Below, one piece after another: positions 55,122 through 63,966 of a stretch of 64,000 nt of DNA. A program made the translations under genes and the position numbers. This DNA comes from an uncultured Algibacter sp. (GTDB lineage Bacteria > Bacteroidota > Bacteroidia > Flavobacteriales > Flavobacteriaceae). The stretch is taken from the NCBI GenBank assembly GCA_937958265.1, contig CALGNX010000001.1, positions 353,221 to 417,220 on the forward strand, in the 5' to 3' direction. Position 1 is the stretch's first letter; the number at the start of each line of letters is the position of its first letter. The notes beneath the pieces were generated by a model, which worked only from the letters and a program-made list of their open reading frames with translations, made no database searches and was not told where the DNA came from.

Positions 55122-58100
55122 AATAGTTTTTATAAATAGTGCATCTGTACAATATGCAGAAATTGAATTAGACGGAAATGTTCACTTAATTGGAACACAA
55201 GGCGTCGGAAAAAGCACCTTACTTCGTGCTATTCTATTTTTCTACAATGCAAATAAAACAAAGCTTGGAATACCAAAACAAAAAAAGGGCTTTGATGATT
55301 ATTATTTTCAATATCAAAACTCCTATATTATTTACGAAATTATAAAAGACAACATTCCTTTTTGTGTCTTAGCTTACAGAGTAAATGGAAAAGTTGCATT
55401 CCGATTTTTTAATTCTGAGTATAAGCGAGAATTATTTATTGATAAAGATAATAGAGCTTTTGAAAGTTGGGATAAAATTAGAAATGCTTTTGGTACAGCC
55501 ATTTATTACACAAATTTAATAAAGAGTTATGAAGATTTTCGTAGAATCATTTATGGAGATAATAATGGTTTAAAGCCCGAACTCAAAAAGTATGCGTTAA
55601 TAGAAAGTAAGCAATACCAAAATATACCTAGAACTATTCAAAATGTACTTCTTAATACTAATTTAGAAGCAAAATTCATTAAAGACACCATTATAAAATC
55701 CCTTAATGAAGAGGAGTTCGTTATAGATATAGAGAATTATTCTAAAAATCATTTACGTGATTTTGAAACTCAAATTAATGATATTAAAATATGGTTTAAA
55801 GAAAATAGAAAAGGACAAATTGTAGTTAGAAAACAAGCCGACAAAATTATTGACAGGTTCAGGATTTACAATTTTCTTAAAAGAGAAAAAAAAGAACTAG
55901 CTTATGAATTGGCATCTAGAATGGATTTCATAGAAAACGAAAAGCCAATTTTACATTCTAGTTATTCTAAAGAGAATAATGAATTAAATGAGCTATCTAA
56001 GAAAAGAGAAAACTTAGCAAAAACACATCGAAGAAGAGAGCAAGATATTGTTTCAGATATAAAATTAATCACCACAGAATTAGCAAAAGCAAAACAAAAA
56101 CAAACGGAATACAATAATCAAAACATCAATCTAATAATTTCAAAAGTTACCAAGAAAGACACTTTAATTATTGAGCAAAAAACTTTAGGAGACGAAAAGA
56201 ATTTACTCACCTCTAAGTTCTCGGAAATCAGTCAAAAATATCAAGCTCTAATTTCCCAAATTCAAAATCAACAACAGGAGTTTACCAATACGCAAAACGC
56301 AGAAATCAATAAAATACAGGGTAATTTTGGAGAAAATAAAACTTCAATATTTGATAACTACCAAAAGTTAATAAATCAAATTAAAGAAGAAAACAAAGAT
56401 GAAGTAGACAAAGGGTATAATGATGTAGATAAAATAAAAGAAAACGAAAATAGCCTAAAGAGAAGCAAATCAGAATTAAAACACAAAACATTTTTCTTAA
56501 CAGAAATCACTAAATGTAAAGACAAGAAAAAAGTACTTAATGAAAAAATATCTAGTTCAAAGAGTATAATTCTAAATTCAACAAATCAAACCACTATAAT
56601 TCATAAAGAATGGGAATTAGAGACAAAAGAAGTTGAAAGAATCAATAATATATCCATTGAAAAAGAGACAGAAAAAAGTCAAAAACTAACTTTAAATATC
56701 GAGAAAATTGAAAATAAAATTCAGCAGAGTAAATCTTCTCTTTACGGTTGGCTAAATGACAATAATATTTCTAATTGGCAAAACACCATAGGTAAAGTAA
56801 TTGATGAAGATAAGGTACTATTCAACACAGAACTAAATCCTAAATTAATTGATAGTAATTCGGCTACTTTATTTGGTGTAGAGTTAAACTTAAACACCTT
56901 AAAAAATAGTATTAAGACTGTTAAAGAATATAATCAAGAAATTGAAGAATATAAAGGTAAGATTATTGAAGTTCAAAATACTATTAAGCAACTTAATGCA
57001 AATGCAGCCGATAGTTTAAAAAAGTTGAAAACTAAATTTAAGAAAAAACTAAATAGTCTTAAAGAAGTTATCGCAGAAAATGAATATACAATATCACAAA
57101 ACGAAGAAAAGTTAAAGAAAAATAAGATTGATTTAGATGAATGGATTTCAAAAGCTAAATCGGAAAAAGAAGCTGTTTTACAAAAATTAGAAAATGATTT
57201 AGACGAGGTTGCATCAAAGAAATTAAAAGCTGAAGACAACCTTGAACTTATTAAGAAAGGAATAAGACGTAAAACAAGCTTAAAAGAAAAGGAACGGGAT
57301 TCTGAAATTAAATCTTTAGAGGAAATCAGAAACAATACCATTTCCGACATAAAAATTGCTATCTCAAATGATAAAGAAGCATCAGATACACGTCTTCAGC
57401 AGCTTAAAAAAGAACAAAATTCAGAATTAGACAACAAAGGAGCTGACACAAATAGACTCAATGAAATTGATGATAGATTAAACGATATAGAAAAGGATTT
57501 AGATTTTATAAAAGAGCACGAAACCATTGTTATTGAGTACAACAAAGACAAAAGAGAACTCTTTGACAAAGTGCCTCAACTAAAAGTTGAGAAAACTAGT
57601 TTAGAAAAAAAACAAGCTTCAATAGTTAATGAACATAAAATTGAGTTGAATAAAATCAATTCAAAATATTCTAAACAAGAAGATTTTGTGAAATCAATAC
57701 AATCTAAAATTGATGAATTTGATAATGACGAAAAGAAGTTTATTGAATTTAAAGAAAAATCAGAAACCTATAAAAGCGTTCATATGTATTTTTCTGAGCC
57801 AATTAGAGCAATTATTGAGACAAAAACTGCTATCTCAAGTATTGCGGAAATAAATAACAAACACTATAAAGGTATCGAGACTTTTAAGGAGTTACAACAA
57901 TCTACAAATGCATTTACAGGTAATTTTAGCGAACAGAGTATATTTAGTTTTAAGGTAAAATTAAATGATGATATTGAATATTTAAACTTTGCAAATGAAC
58001 TTAAAGAGTTTATCGAATTGGATAAAATTAACGAATATGAAAAACGTGTAAATAATAGATTTGCACATATCATTCGCTTAATCGGGAGAGAAACAACTGA

Positions 58101-58809
58101 ACTAAACTCTAAAAAAGGAGAAATTGAGAAAATCATTAAAAAAATTAACGATGATTTTATTGGTAAAAACTTTGTTCAAGCCATCAAAGGAATGGAAATA
58201 AAAACTTTAGAAAGCTCTAATCCAATAGTGAAGTTGTTGATTCAGATAAAAGATTTTAACGATGAAAACAGTATTGCTTTAGGAGAATCAAATCTTTTTA
58301 CTTCGTCAGAAAGTAATTCAAAAAATCAAAAAGCTGTTGAGTTATTAAAACAACTTGTCAAAGAATTAATAAAGTCAAAAAGAACAATGTTAACACTCTC
58401 AGAGTCTTTTGATTTACAATTTAGAATAATAGAGAATGATAATGATTCTGGTTGGGTTGAAAAACTGTCTAATGTTGGTAGTGAGGGAACCGATGTTTTA
58501 GTAAAGGCTATGATAAACATTTTACTTCTAAACGTTTTTAAAGATAGTGCTTCTAAAAAATTCAAAGATTTTAAATTACATTGTATGATGGATGAAATAG
58601 GAAGACTTCACCCAAATAATGTTAAAGGGATTTTAAGATTTGCGAACGAAAGAAATATTTTACTAATTAATGGTTCACCAACAAGCCAAAATGCTACAGA
58701 TTATAAATACACTTATAAATTGGCTAAAGAACAATCTACTAGTAACCCGAAAAAGTACATCACGAAAATAAATCGCCTAGTTAAAATAAATAATCCCGTT
58801 TTTAATTAA
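55105..58809 (+). CDS. jetC: Wadjet-like JetC (SMC/MukB-like ATPase)
   Basis: This 1234-residue SMC-type ATPase has Walker A GTQGVGKST at 30-38 in the N-terminal head, then a long coiled-coil-forming lysine/glutamate-rich region (about 250-1070) with a possible hinge near 560-620. The C-terminal head has a signature-like GSEGTD (about 1118) and Walker B CMMDEIGRL (D/E near 1163). DEIGRLHPNNVKGILRF and INGSPTSQNATDYKYTYKL are the D-loop and switch region. This is the JetC/MksB arrangement in which ATP-driven loop extrusion senses small circular DNA. It overlaps the ends of jetB and jetD (TAATG junction), so the three genes are translationally coupled. Confidence 0.88.
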   Translation: MRYLNKIVFINSASVQYAEIELDGNVHLIGTQGVGKSTLLRAILFFYNANKTKLGIPKQKKGFDDYYFQYQNSYIIYEIIKDNIPFCVLAYRVNGKVAFRFFNSEYKRELFIDKDNRAFESWDKIRNAFGTAIYYTNLIKSYEDFRRIIYGDNNGLKPELKKYALIESKQYQNIPRTIQNVLLNTNLEAKFIKDTIIKSLNEEEFVIDIENYSKNHLRDFETQINDIKIWFKENRKGQIVVRKQADKIIDRFRIYNFLKREKKELAYELASRMDFIENEKPILHSSYSKENNELNELSKKRENLAKTHRRREQDIVSDIKLITTELAKAKQKQTEYNNQNINLIISKVTKKDTLIIEQKTLGDEKNLLTSKFSEISQKYQALISQIQNQQQEFTNTQNAEINKIQGNFGENKTSIFDNYQKLINQIKEENKDEVDKGYNDVDKIKENENSLKRSKSELKHKTFFLTEITKCKDKKKVLNEKISSSKSIILNSTNQTTIIHKEWELETKEVERINNISIEKETEKSQKLTLNIEKIENKIQQSKSSLYGWLNDNNISNWQNTIGKVIDEDKVLFNTELNPKLIDSNSATLFGVELNLNTLKNSIKTVKEYNQEIEEYKGKIIEVQNTIKQLNANAADSLKKLKTKFKKKLNSLKEVIAENEYTISQNEEKLKKNKIDLDEWISKAKSEKEAVLQKLENDLDEVASKKLKAEDNLELIKKGIRRKTSLKEKERDSEIKSLEEIRNNTISDIKIAISNDKEASDTRLQQLKKEQNSELDNKGADTNRLNEIDDRLNDIEKDLDFIKEHETIVIEYNKDKRELFDKVPQLKVEKTSLEKKQASIVNEHKIELNKINSKYSKQEDFVKSIQSKIDEFDNDEKKFIEFKEKSETYKSVHMYFSEPIRAIIETKTAISSIAEINNKHYKGIETFKELQQSTNAFTGNFSEQSIFSFKVKLNDDIEYLNFANELKEFIELDKINEYEKRVNNRFAHIIRLIGRETTELNSKKGEIEKIIKKINDDFIGKNFVQAIKGMEIKTLESSNPIVKLLIQIKDFNDENSIALGESNLFTSSESNSKNQKAVELLKQLVKELIKSKRTMLTLSESFDLQFRIIENDNDSGWVEKLSNVGSEGTDVLVKAMINILLLNVFKDSASKKFKDFKLHCMMDEIGRLHPNNVKGILRFANERNILLINGSPTSQNATDYKYTYKLAKEQSTSNPKKYITKINRLVKINNPVFN

Positions 58810-59672
58810 TGACATTACCATTAAAAATAGCAAAAATATTAGTCCAATTAATCAATGGCGCTTCTATTGCAAATAGCTTAGCTAAAAACAAAGTAATAGA
58901 CGAGCTTGTTGTTGAGCGTATTATTTACAGAAAAGGAAAGCACAAAAAAAAATTAGAATTAGTAAACAAAAAGGCGTTACAAACCTATTTAGCAAACCAA
59001 TTACAAATTAATGATTTGAACAAGTATATTTTGGCTTTAGAAGATAAAAATTCAAGTCGTGCAGAATTTGTAAAAATTACAACAGATTCTAAAAAATCAA
59101 AAGAGAGAGCTTTTAAAGGTTTCTTAGTAAATAGCTATAATTGCATAAAGGCTGAACTGAATAATAAAAGCATAATTATTAATCCGATTAAAGGGAGTTT
59201 TATTTTTATACATGATTACGAATCGTTTAAAATCCCAAAAGAAATAACCATTATTGGAGTTGAGAATGCTAAAAATTTTAGTCAAATTCAAGAACAGAAA
59301 TACTTATTTAAAAACCTTAATCCTTTGTTTGTTTCCCGTTATCCACAAAATCAAAATAAAGATTTTATAAAATGGATGAGTTCTATTCCAAATAATTATT
59401 TGCATTTTGGTGATTTTGATATTGCAGGAATTGGAATTTACTTAAATGAATATAAAAAGCATTTATCGGGAAAATCAACATTTTTTATTCCTGAAAATAT
59501 TAAAAGTACTTTAAGAAAAAGTGGAAATAGAGAACGGTTTAACAACCAAAAAATAAATTTTCAAATTGACAGCATACAGGAATCAAAAATTTTAAACTTG
59601 ATTGAGATAATCAAAACAGAAAAAAAAGGTCTAGACCAAGAGTATTATATAGAAACAGATAGCCAACGCTAA
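58809..59672 (+). CDS. jetD: Wadjet-like JetD nuclease (compact form, Toprim fold)
   Basis: This 287-residue protein is the presumed DNA-cutting subunit. The Toprim-type acidic residues are visible: E152 in VENAKNF, D202 and D204 in HFGDFDIAGIGIY, then a final E in LDQEYY (278). Typical JetD proteins have about 380-400 residues with an extra N-terminal arm, so this is about 100 residues shorter and may be a distinct subtype. Its start overlaps the jetC stop (TAATG). The last codons and the stop (AGCCAACGCTAA) fall inside a repeat that also follows hsdR, so the C-terminus has been shaped by that element. Confidence 0.8.
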   Translation: MTLPLKIAKILVQLINGASIANSLAKNKVIDELVVERIIYRKGKHKKKLELVNKKALQTYLANQLQINDLNKYILALEDKNSSRAEFVKITTDSKKSKERAFKGFLVNSYNCIKAELNNKSIIINPIKGSFIFIHDYESFKIPKEITIIGVENAKNFSQIQEQKYLFKNLNPLFVSRYPQNQNKDFIKWMSSIPNNYLHFGDFDIAGIGIYLNEYKKHLSGKSTFFIPENIKSTLRKSGNRERFNNQKINFQIDSIQESKILNLIEIIKTEKKGLDQEYYIETDSQR

Positions 59673-59820
59673 AAGCCATACACATTTACAGTCGCATCAT
59701 CCAAGCATCGCCAAAACTGTAAAAGAGCATGTCTCACCAAAGCTCAATCCGAAGTAAATAACAAAGATCGGAAAACCAAGCAGAACTTGAAAAGCACCAT
59801 GCACAACAACGCGTATAAAG
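59661..59820 (+). repeat. 3'-flank repeat at the end of the Wadjet-like operon
   Basis: Starts AGCCAACGCTAA (containing the jetD stop), continues CCATACACATTTACAGTCGC and closes with ACAACAACGCGTATAAAG (59803-59820). The start corresponds to the block after hsdR (7894) and the end to the left boundary of the palindromes at 7997 and 60428. The interior (59700-59800) is only loosely related. Confidence 0.55.
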
Positions 59821-59824
59821 CATA

Positions 59825-59910
59825 TGTAGACTTCCCTTTTTTGTAGGCTTCCCTAAAAATAGGACAGTTTTTAATTCGAATTTACTAACTTTAAATTCAA
59901 ACTGTCACAA
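59825..59910. mobile_element. Possible IS-end remnant with tandem termini
   Basis: TGTAGACTTCCCT at 59825 and TGTAGGCTTCCCT at 59842 are two near-identical 13-mers, 17 bp apart, followed by AAAAATAGGACAGTTTT and an ATTCAAACTGTC motif (to about 59910). This resembles the terminal region of an IS3-type element with a duplicated end, but no transposase follows, so at most a remnant. Confidence 0.35.
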
Positions 59911-60060
59911 TTATATATATTTATACAAATCGAATAAGTACGGTATATTTAAAAGGTTGACAATATTAAAAAGGAGTAAACCATTTATAAAAATATTTAA
60001 ATTGTTTTCATTTACTTACTTTTTATTGACACTGAGTATTAAAAAAAACAAATAAAGAAA

Positions 60061-60099
60061 ACTACTTACAAGAATGTATAAAGCTTGGATGTTAACTCC
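60061..60099 (+). repeat. Partial copy of the element-2 left arm
   Basis: TACAAGAATGTATAAAG and GTTAACTCC (60066-60099) repeat the start of the element at 60421 (TACAACAATGTATAAAA, then GTTAACTCC). The two copies are 360 bp apart and bracket the DUF1737 gene as direct repeats. No matching right arm is seen for this copy. Confidence 0.65.
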
Positions 60100-60237
60100 T
60101 AATAGATTTTTACCCTCAATTTAAATATATAAAAGAATTAAAAAAAATATAAGACACTTAAAACAAGTTAAATATAAACAAGTTGTCAGTTTTACAAAAT
60201 GGTATAAAAATTGAATATTCAAATTAAAATTGATAAA

Positions 60238-60411
60238 ATGTATAAAATAATTTCACACCACATCCCAACAATATTTGAAGAAGGAGTAATGAAATCTCTA
60301 AAAGATGGATGGTCACTTCAAGGAGGAGTATCTGCTTATTCTCACCCTATAGAAAGTGAAGAAGGAACAATAAGAACAACATATTGTCAAGCGATGATAA
60401 AAATAGAATAA
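60238..60411 (+). CDS. DUF1737 family small protein
   Basis: The 57-residue protein YKIISHHIPTIFEEGVMKSL, then KDGWSLQGGVSAYSH and TTYCQAMIKIE, has the DUF1737 pattern (short helix, GW.LqGG motif, CQAM strand). The function is unknown. The open frame begins earlier with TTG (60211), but the ATG at 60238, right before YKII, suits the family. The gene is the only one in a 360-bp unit flanked by direct repeats, ending 10 nt before a palindromic element, typical of a mobile cassette. Whether it is expressed is unknown. Confidence 0.7.
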   Translation: MYKIISHHIPTIFEEGVMKSLKDGWSLQGGVSAYSHPIESEEGTIRTTYCQAMIKIE

Positions 60412-60427
60412 GTTACTAAAACTACAT

Positions 60428-60623
60428 ACAACAATGTATAAAAAACATAGGGCTTTTGTGTTAACTCCAAAGTTCTGTGTTTATTTACAAAGTCTGCCAA
60501 ATATAAAATTTAACGTTTTCAATAACAAAAGATAAAAGTAAAATATTATATTTGGCTAATTGTCAAACCCGAAGTACAGTGCTTATCCTCTGCCCTACGT
60601 GTTTTGTACTAAACGTTAGCCAC
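60428..60623. repeat. attC-like imperfect palindrome 2
   Basis: Left arm ACAACAATGTATAAAAAACA plus TAGGGC pairs with right arm GCCCTACGTGTTTTGTACTA plus AACGTTAGC. The centre contains TTTATTTACAAAGTCTGCC and GTGCTTATCCTCTGCCCTAC. It is the same element type as that at 7997-8183 and lies between the DUF1737 gene and the peroxidase gene. Confidence 0.7.
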
Positions 60624-60689
60624 AAACAAAACGAAAATTTAATTAAACTATTTTGATTTTCGGAGGTCTAATGCTTAAAGAATAACTAA

Positions 60690-62165
60690 ATGAAAAAAAC
60701 AGTACAAATAACGTTATTAGTTGTGGTAGCATTCCTTCTAATTTCTGGGACAATTGATTTGAATAATCTTTTTAATTATGCTAATCAATCAATTCCATCT
60801 TATATCACAAAAGACAATACACCTTCAACAAATCCTGTAACTGATGAAGGAGCTACTTTAGGTAGAGTTTTGTTTTATGACAAAAAATTATCCTCAAATA
60901 ATACTATTTCCTGTGCTTCTTGCCATAAACAAGAGTTTGCTTTTTCAGATTCAGCTCAGTTCAGTCAAGGTGTCAACGACCAAACGTTAAGGCATTCAAT
61001 GCGTTTAATTAATACCAGATTTGCAGACGAAACAAAGTTCTTTTGGGACGAACGAGCGACAAGTTTAGAGAATCAAACTACTGAGCCAATTAAAGACCAT
61101 AGAGAAATGGGATATAGTGGTGCAAATGGCGACCCTAATTTTCAGGGTTTGATTAATGAATTATCTGCAACTACCTATTATCCAACTTTATTTAATAGTG
61201 CTTTTGGAGACGTTACAATTACCGAAGAAAAAATTTCCAAAGCCTTAGCTCAATTCGTAAGAAGTATTCAGTCATTCGACTCGAAATACGATGTAGGTCG
61301 TGCTCAAGTTGCTAATCATTCGACTAATTTCCCAAACTATACAGTTGATGAAAATGCTGGAAAAACACTATTTACGGATAATTTTTCCTATGTCATACAA
61401 ACTGCAACAATTCCTCAATTTGGAGATGACATTACAACAACGGTTGCTCAGAGGATAAGTGGTGGATTAAATTGTGCAAGTTGTCATCGTCCACCAGAAT
61501 TTGATATTGACCCACAATCACTTAACAACGGTTTTGACAGACCTTTAAATGGTAATCCAATATCACAGAGAGAATTTACAAATACTCGTTCTTCAACACT
61601 TAGGGATTTGACGAACCCAAATGGTTTGATTAATAGTCCAATGTTTCACGCAGGAACTACAAATGACCTTGGTGGAGGAATTATGGCAAATTATAATTTC
61701 AAAAAAATTCATTCAGACAATAATAATTTAGACCCACGTTTAGCACCTGAGGGTTATCCATTATATCTTAATATTACAAATCAAGAAAAAAATCAATTGA
61801 TTGCATTCTTAAAAACTTTGTCAGGAAATGATGTTTATACTAATCCAAAATGGTCAGACCCATTTGACCAGAATGGAAATATTACTATAATTGGAGGAAC
61901 ACTTTCTACTTTTGACAATGAATTAAATGATAAAAAGATTAAAATTTACCCTAACCCTGTTTCAACTAAGTTTACTGTAAGTGGTAATTTAAACCTAAAT
62001 GAAATTCAAATAATCAATTCTCTAGGGCAAATTTGCAAATCAATCAAACCAGATAATATTAACTACACAGTTGACATTTCTACTTTCCAAACTGGAATTT
62101 ATTATGTTAAAATAGAAGATAAAATAAGTACGAAAGTAGAAATACATAAATTAATAAAGAAATAA
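60690..62165 (+). CDS. Di-haem cytochrome-c-peroxidase-like protein with T9SS type A sorting domain
   Basis: This 491-residue exported protein has a signal segment at 1-22. Two haem-binding motifs CASCH lie at 75-79 and 262-266, the MauG/CCP arrangement, with LGRVLFYDKKLS and INSPMFHAGTTNDLGGG typical of the family. From about 425 a type A T9SS C-terminal domain follows (KIYPNPVSTKFTV, IYYVKIEDK). It would reduce hydrogen peroxide or oxidise a partner, here probably at the cell surface rather than in the periplasm. It forms a single-gene unit bracketed by the palindromes at 60428-60623 and 62174-62303, suggesting a cassette. Confidence 0.9.
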   Translation: MKKTVQITLLVVVAFLLISGTIDLNNLFNYANQSIPSYITKDNTPSTNPVTDEGATLGRVLFYDKKLSSNNTISCASCHKQEFAFSDSAQFSQGVNDQTLRHSMRLINTRFADETKFFWDERATSLENQTTEPIKDHREMGYSGANGDPNFQGLINELSATTYYPTLFNSAFGDVTITEEKISKALAQFVRSIQSFDSKYDVGRAQVANHSTNFPNYTVDENAGKTLFTDNFSYVIQTATIPQFGDDITTTVAQRISGGLNCASCHRPPEFDIDPQSLNNGFDRPLNGNPISQREFTNTRSSTLRDLTNPNGLINSPMFHAGTTNDLGGGIMANYNFKKIHSDNNNLDPRLAPEGYPLYLNITNQEKNQLIAFLKTLSGNDVYTNPKWSDPFDQNGNITIIGGTLSTFDNELNDKKIKIYPNPVSTKFTVSGNLNLNEIQIINSLGQICKSIKPDNINYTVDISTFQTGIYYVKIEDKISTKVEIHKLIKK

Positions 62166-62173
62166 TGTCAGTG

Positions 62174-62303
62174 GCTAACACCGTGTATAATTAATTACTG
62201 GTTATCGCCTACTTACGAAAGTCCTCGCGGACTTTCTATTCGGTTTTTATTTGCTAACTTTAGTGCTTAAACCACGCAACTAATCATACACAATCACGTT
62301 AGC
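62174..62303. repeat. attC-like imperfect palindrome 3
   Basis: Starts GCTAACACCGTGTATAATTA nine nt after the peroxidase stop and ends with AACTAATCATACACAATCAC followed by GTTAGC. The outer GCTAAC/GTTAGC are complementary and the GTGTATAATTA arm is mirrored by TAATCATACAC. The middle contains CTTACGAAAGTCC/GGACTTTC, a second hairpin. It differs in sequence from elements 1 and 2 but has the same plan. Confidence 0.65.
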
Positions 62304-62679
62304 TTTAATGCGAGCGTGGTATTTCGAATCAATAACAGAACGCAAATAGCCTAAAATAAATGATATCCTGGAAAATGACTTTTTGAGATTTGAACTCGTG
62401 AAAAATGACACTTTGAATGATAGATAAATATTCAATAAAAATCGCGGTTGATTTTTTAGCAAATTTTCGGACTTTAGAACTGACAAAAAATAAATGACAA
62501 TCTGAATTAAAACCAAACTAAATATGATTAATACTCGCTTTTGATTTCTGTAACTGCGTATCGGAATTTAAAACTGAATATTATAAAGCTTATGTTAAAA
62601 CAAAAAGAAATTTATGTAATTTAGCTTCAGAAAATGAACTGAGTGTGATTAAAATAAGTAATGTCTGAATAAAAGCACT
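62304..62679. other. Intergenic stretch between palindrome 3 and the IS element
   Basis: No supported gene; a 78-codon minus-strand frame here has no recognisable domain. The sequence is AT-rich and may hold decayed mobile DNA. Confidence 0.45.
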
Positions 62680-62741
62680 TAATTTAGCCCCTTAAAAGTT
62701 CGGAGTGATATTTTAAATTTCAAAACCAATATATTTGAGAT

Positions 62742-63056
62742 ATGAAATACAAGAAATGGACATTAGACCAGAAGCTAGAAATACTATCTGTATCCGAAGA
62801 AATAGGGATTGTTGAAACTTGCCGCAAATATAGTGTCAGTACAGGTACTTTCTACAGTTGGAAAAAGAAGTTTGAGCACCAAGGTGAAGCAGGTTTAAAA
62901 GTTACCTATGAGACCAAAAGTAAAGAACTTAAAGCAGCTGAAGATGAGAATCGAGTGTTAAGAAAACTGCTAAGTGACAGAGAGATCGAACTTGAAGTAC
63001 AACGTGAGCTTTTAAAAAAAAAGTTTGGGACGTGCGATCCAAGAAAGATTCAGTAG
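62742..63056 (+). CDS. IS3-family transposase OrfA
   Basis: This 104-residue DNA-binding subunit carries a helix-turn-helix (KKWTLDQKLEILSVSEEIG, ETCRKYSVSTGTFYSWKKKF) and a C-terminal leucine-zipper-like helix (ENRVLRKLLSDREIELEVQR). It ends in frame 0 shortly after a nine-A run (63014-63022). The A AAA AAG at 63017-63023 is a classic -1 slippery site, and shifting there joins OrfA to the OrfB frame to give the active OrfAB transposase, as in other IS3 elements. Confidence 0.93.
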   Translation: MKYKKWTLDQKLEILSVSEEIGIVETCRKYSVSTGTFYSWKKKFEHQGEAGLKVTYETKSKELKAAEDENRVLRKLLSDREIELEVQRELLKKKFGTCDPRKIQ

Positions 63057-63916
63057 ATACCATGTATAACAAACATAAAATCAGTAAGACCAAGATTATA
63101 AGTATGGTTGGTATCGTGTCAAGTAGTTATTACCGAGAGCCTAGTGATGGTAAAAAAGGAAATAAGCCCTCTACAAAGACTTTCCACAAAACTAAAGGTT
63201 TGGTATTACAAGACGCTGTGGTCGATGCTGTAAAAGAGATTTTAAAGGATGAATTTATAGATTGTGGTTATCGACTGATGACCAGTTATTTGACTAGAGA
63301 AGGCTATACCATCAACCATAAAAAATTATACAGAATTATGAAGGAAGAAGGCCTATTGAAGCTTGACCACAGGATAGACAGAAGCGGTTCTGGACGAAAG
63401 TTTGTAAAATTTAGAAAGGTTTACACCTCTAGATCTTTAGAATGTCTGGAAATGGACATAAAGATGGTTTGGATACCAAGTATGGGTAAAAACGCCTATT
63501 TACTCTCTGTTATAGACGTTCATACACGTAGAATATTAAAAGACTATTTTTCTTTTAATATTAAACAAAATCACGTTATAGACCTACTCTCTGAGTTATT
63601 CAAGAATTATGAGTATCCTGAAAATGTGGTTATTAGAAGTGATAATGGAAGCCAATTTATTGCCAAAAAAGTCCGTGAGTATTTAGGTCTAATAGGAGTG
63701 CAACAAGAGTTTACACACATCGCTACACCAGAAGAAAATGCACACATAGAAGCCTATCACGGCATATTAAAAAAAGAAGTCTTTAACAGGTTCGATTATC
63801 AATATTTTGGAGAAATAGAACAAATACTAAAACGATACGTGAAATTTTATAACAATAGAAGGCTTCACGGCTTATTGGGACGCATTACTTCCTATGGAAA
63901 AATGGAATGCGGATAA
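63032..63916 (+). CDS. IS3-family transposase OrfB (integrase core), C-terminally frameshifted
   Basis: This 294-residue DDE integrase has an HTH_21-like segment (DCGYRLMTSYLTREGY) and rve core residues D in LEMDIKMVW, D in VIRSDNGSQF and E in NAHIEAYHG. The annotated GTG start is arbitrary, since translation normally continues from OrfA by -1 slippage. The end reads LLGRITSYGKMECG then stop. In the +1-shifted frame the same DNA reads PMEKWNADKHLIFRRKLTA and ends at 63950, which looks like the normal family C-terminus. One extra T near 63889 therefore truncates the last residues. The core is intact, so activity might be reduced rather than lost. Confidence 0.85.
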   Translation: MRSKKDSVDTMYNKHKISKTKIISMVGIVSSSYYREPSDGKKGNKPSTKTFHKTKGLVLQDAVVDAVKEILKDEFIDCGYRLMTSYLTREGYTINHKKLYRIMKEEGLLKLDHRIDRSGSGRKFVKFRKVYTSRSLECLEMDIKMVWIPSMGKNAYLLSVIDVHTRRILKDYFSFNIKQNHVIDLLSELFKNYEYPENVVIRSDNGSQFIAKKVREYLGLIGVQQEFTHIATPEENAHIEAYHGILKKEVFNRFDYQYFGEIEQILKRYVKFYNNRRLHGLLGRITSYGKMECG

Positions 63917-63966
63917 ACATCTAATTTTTAGGAGAAAATTAACCGCTTAATTATTAATCGAAATTT

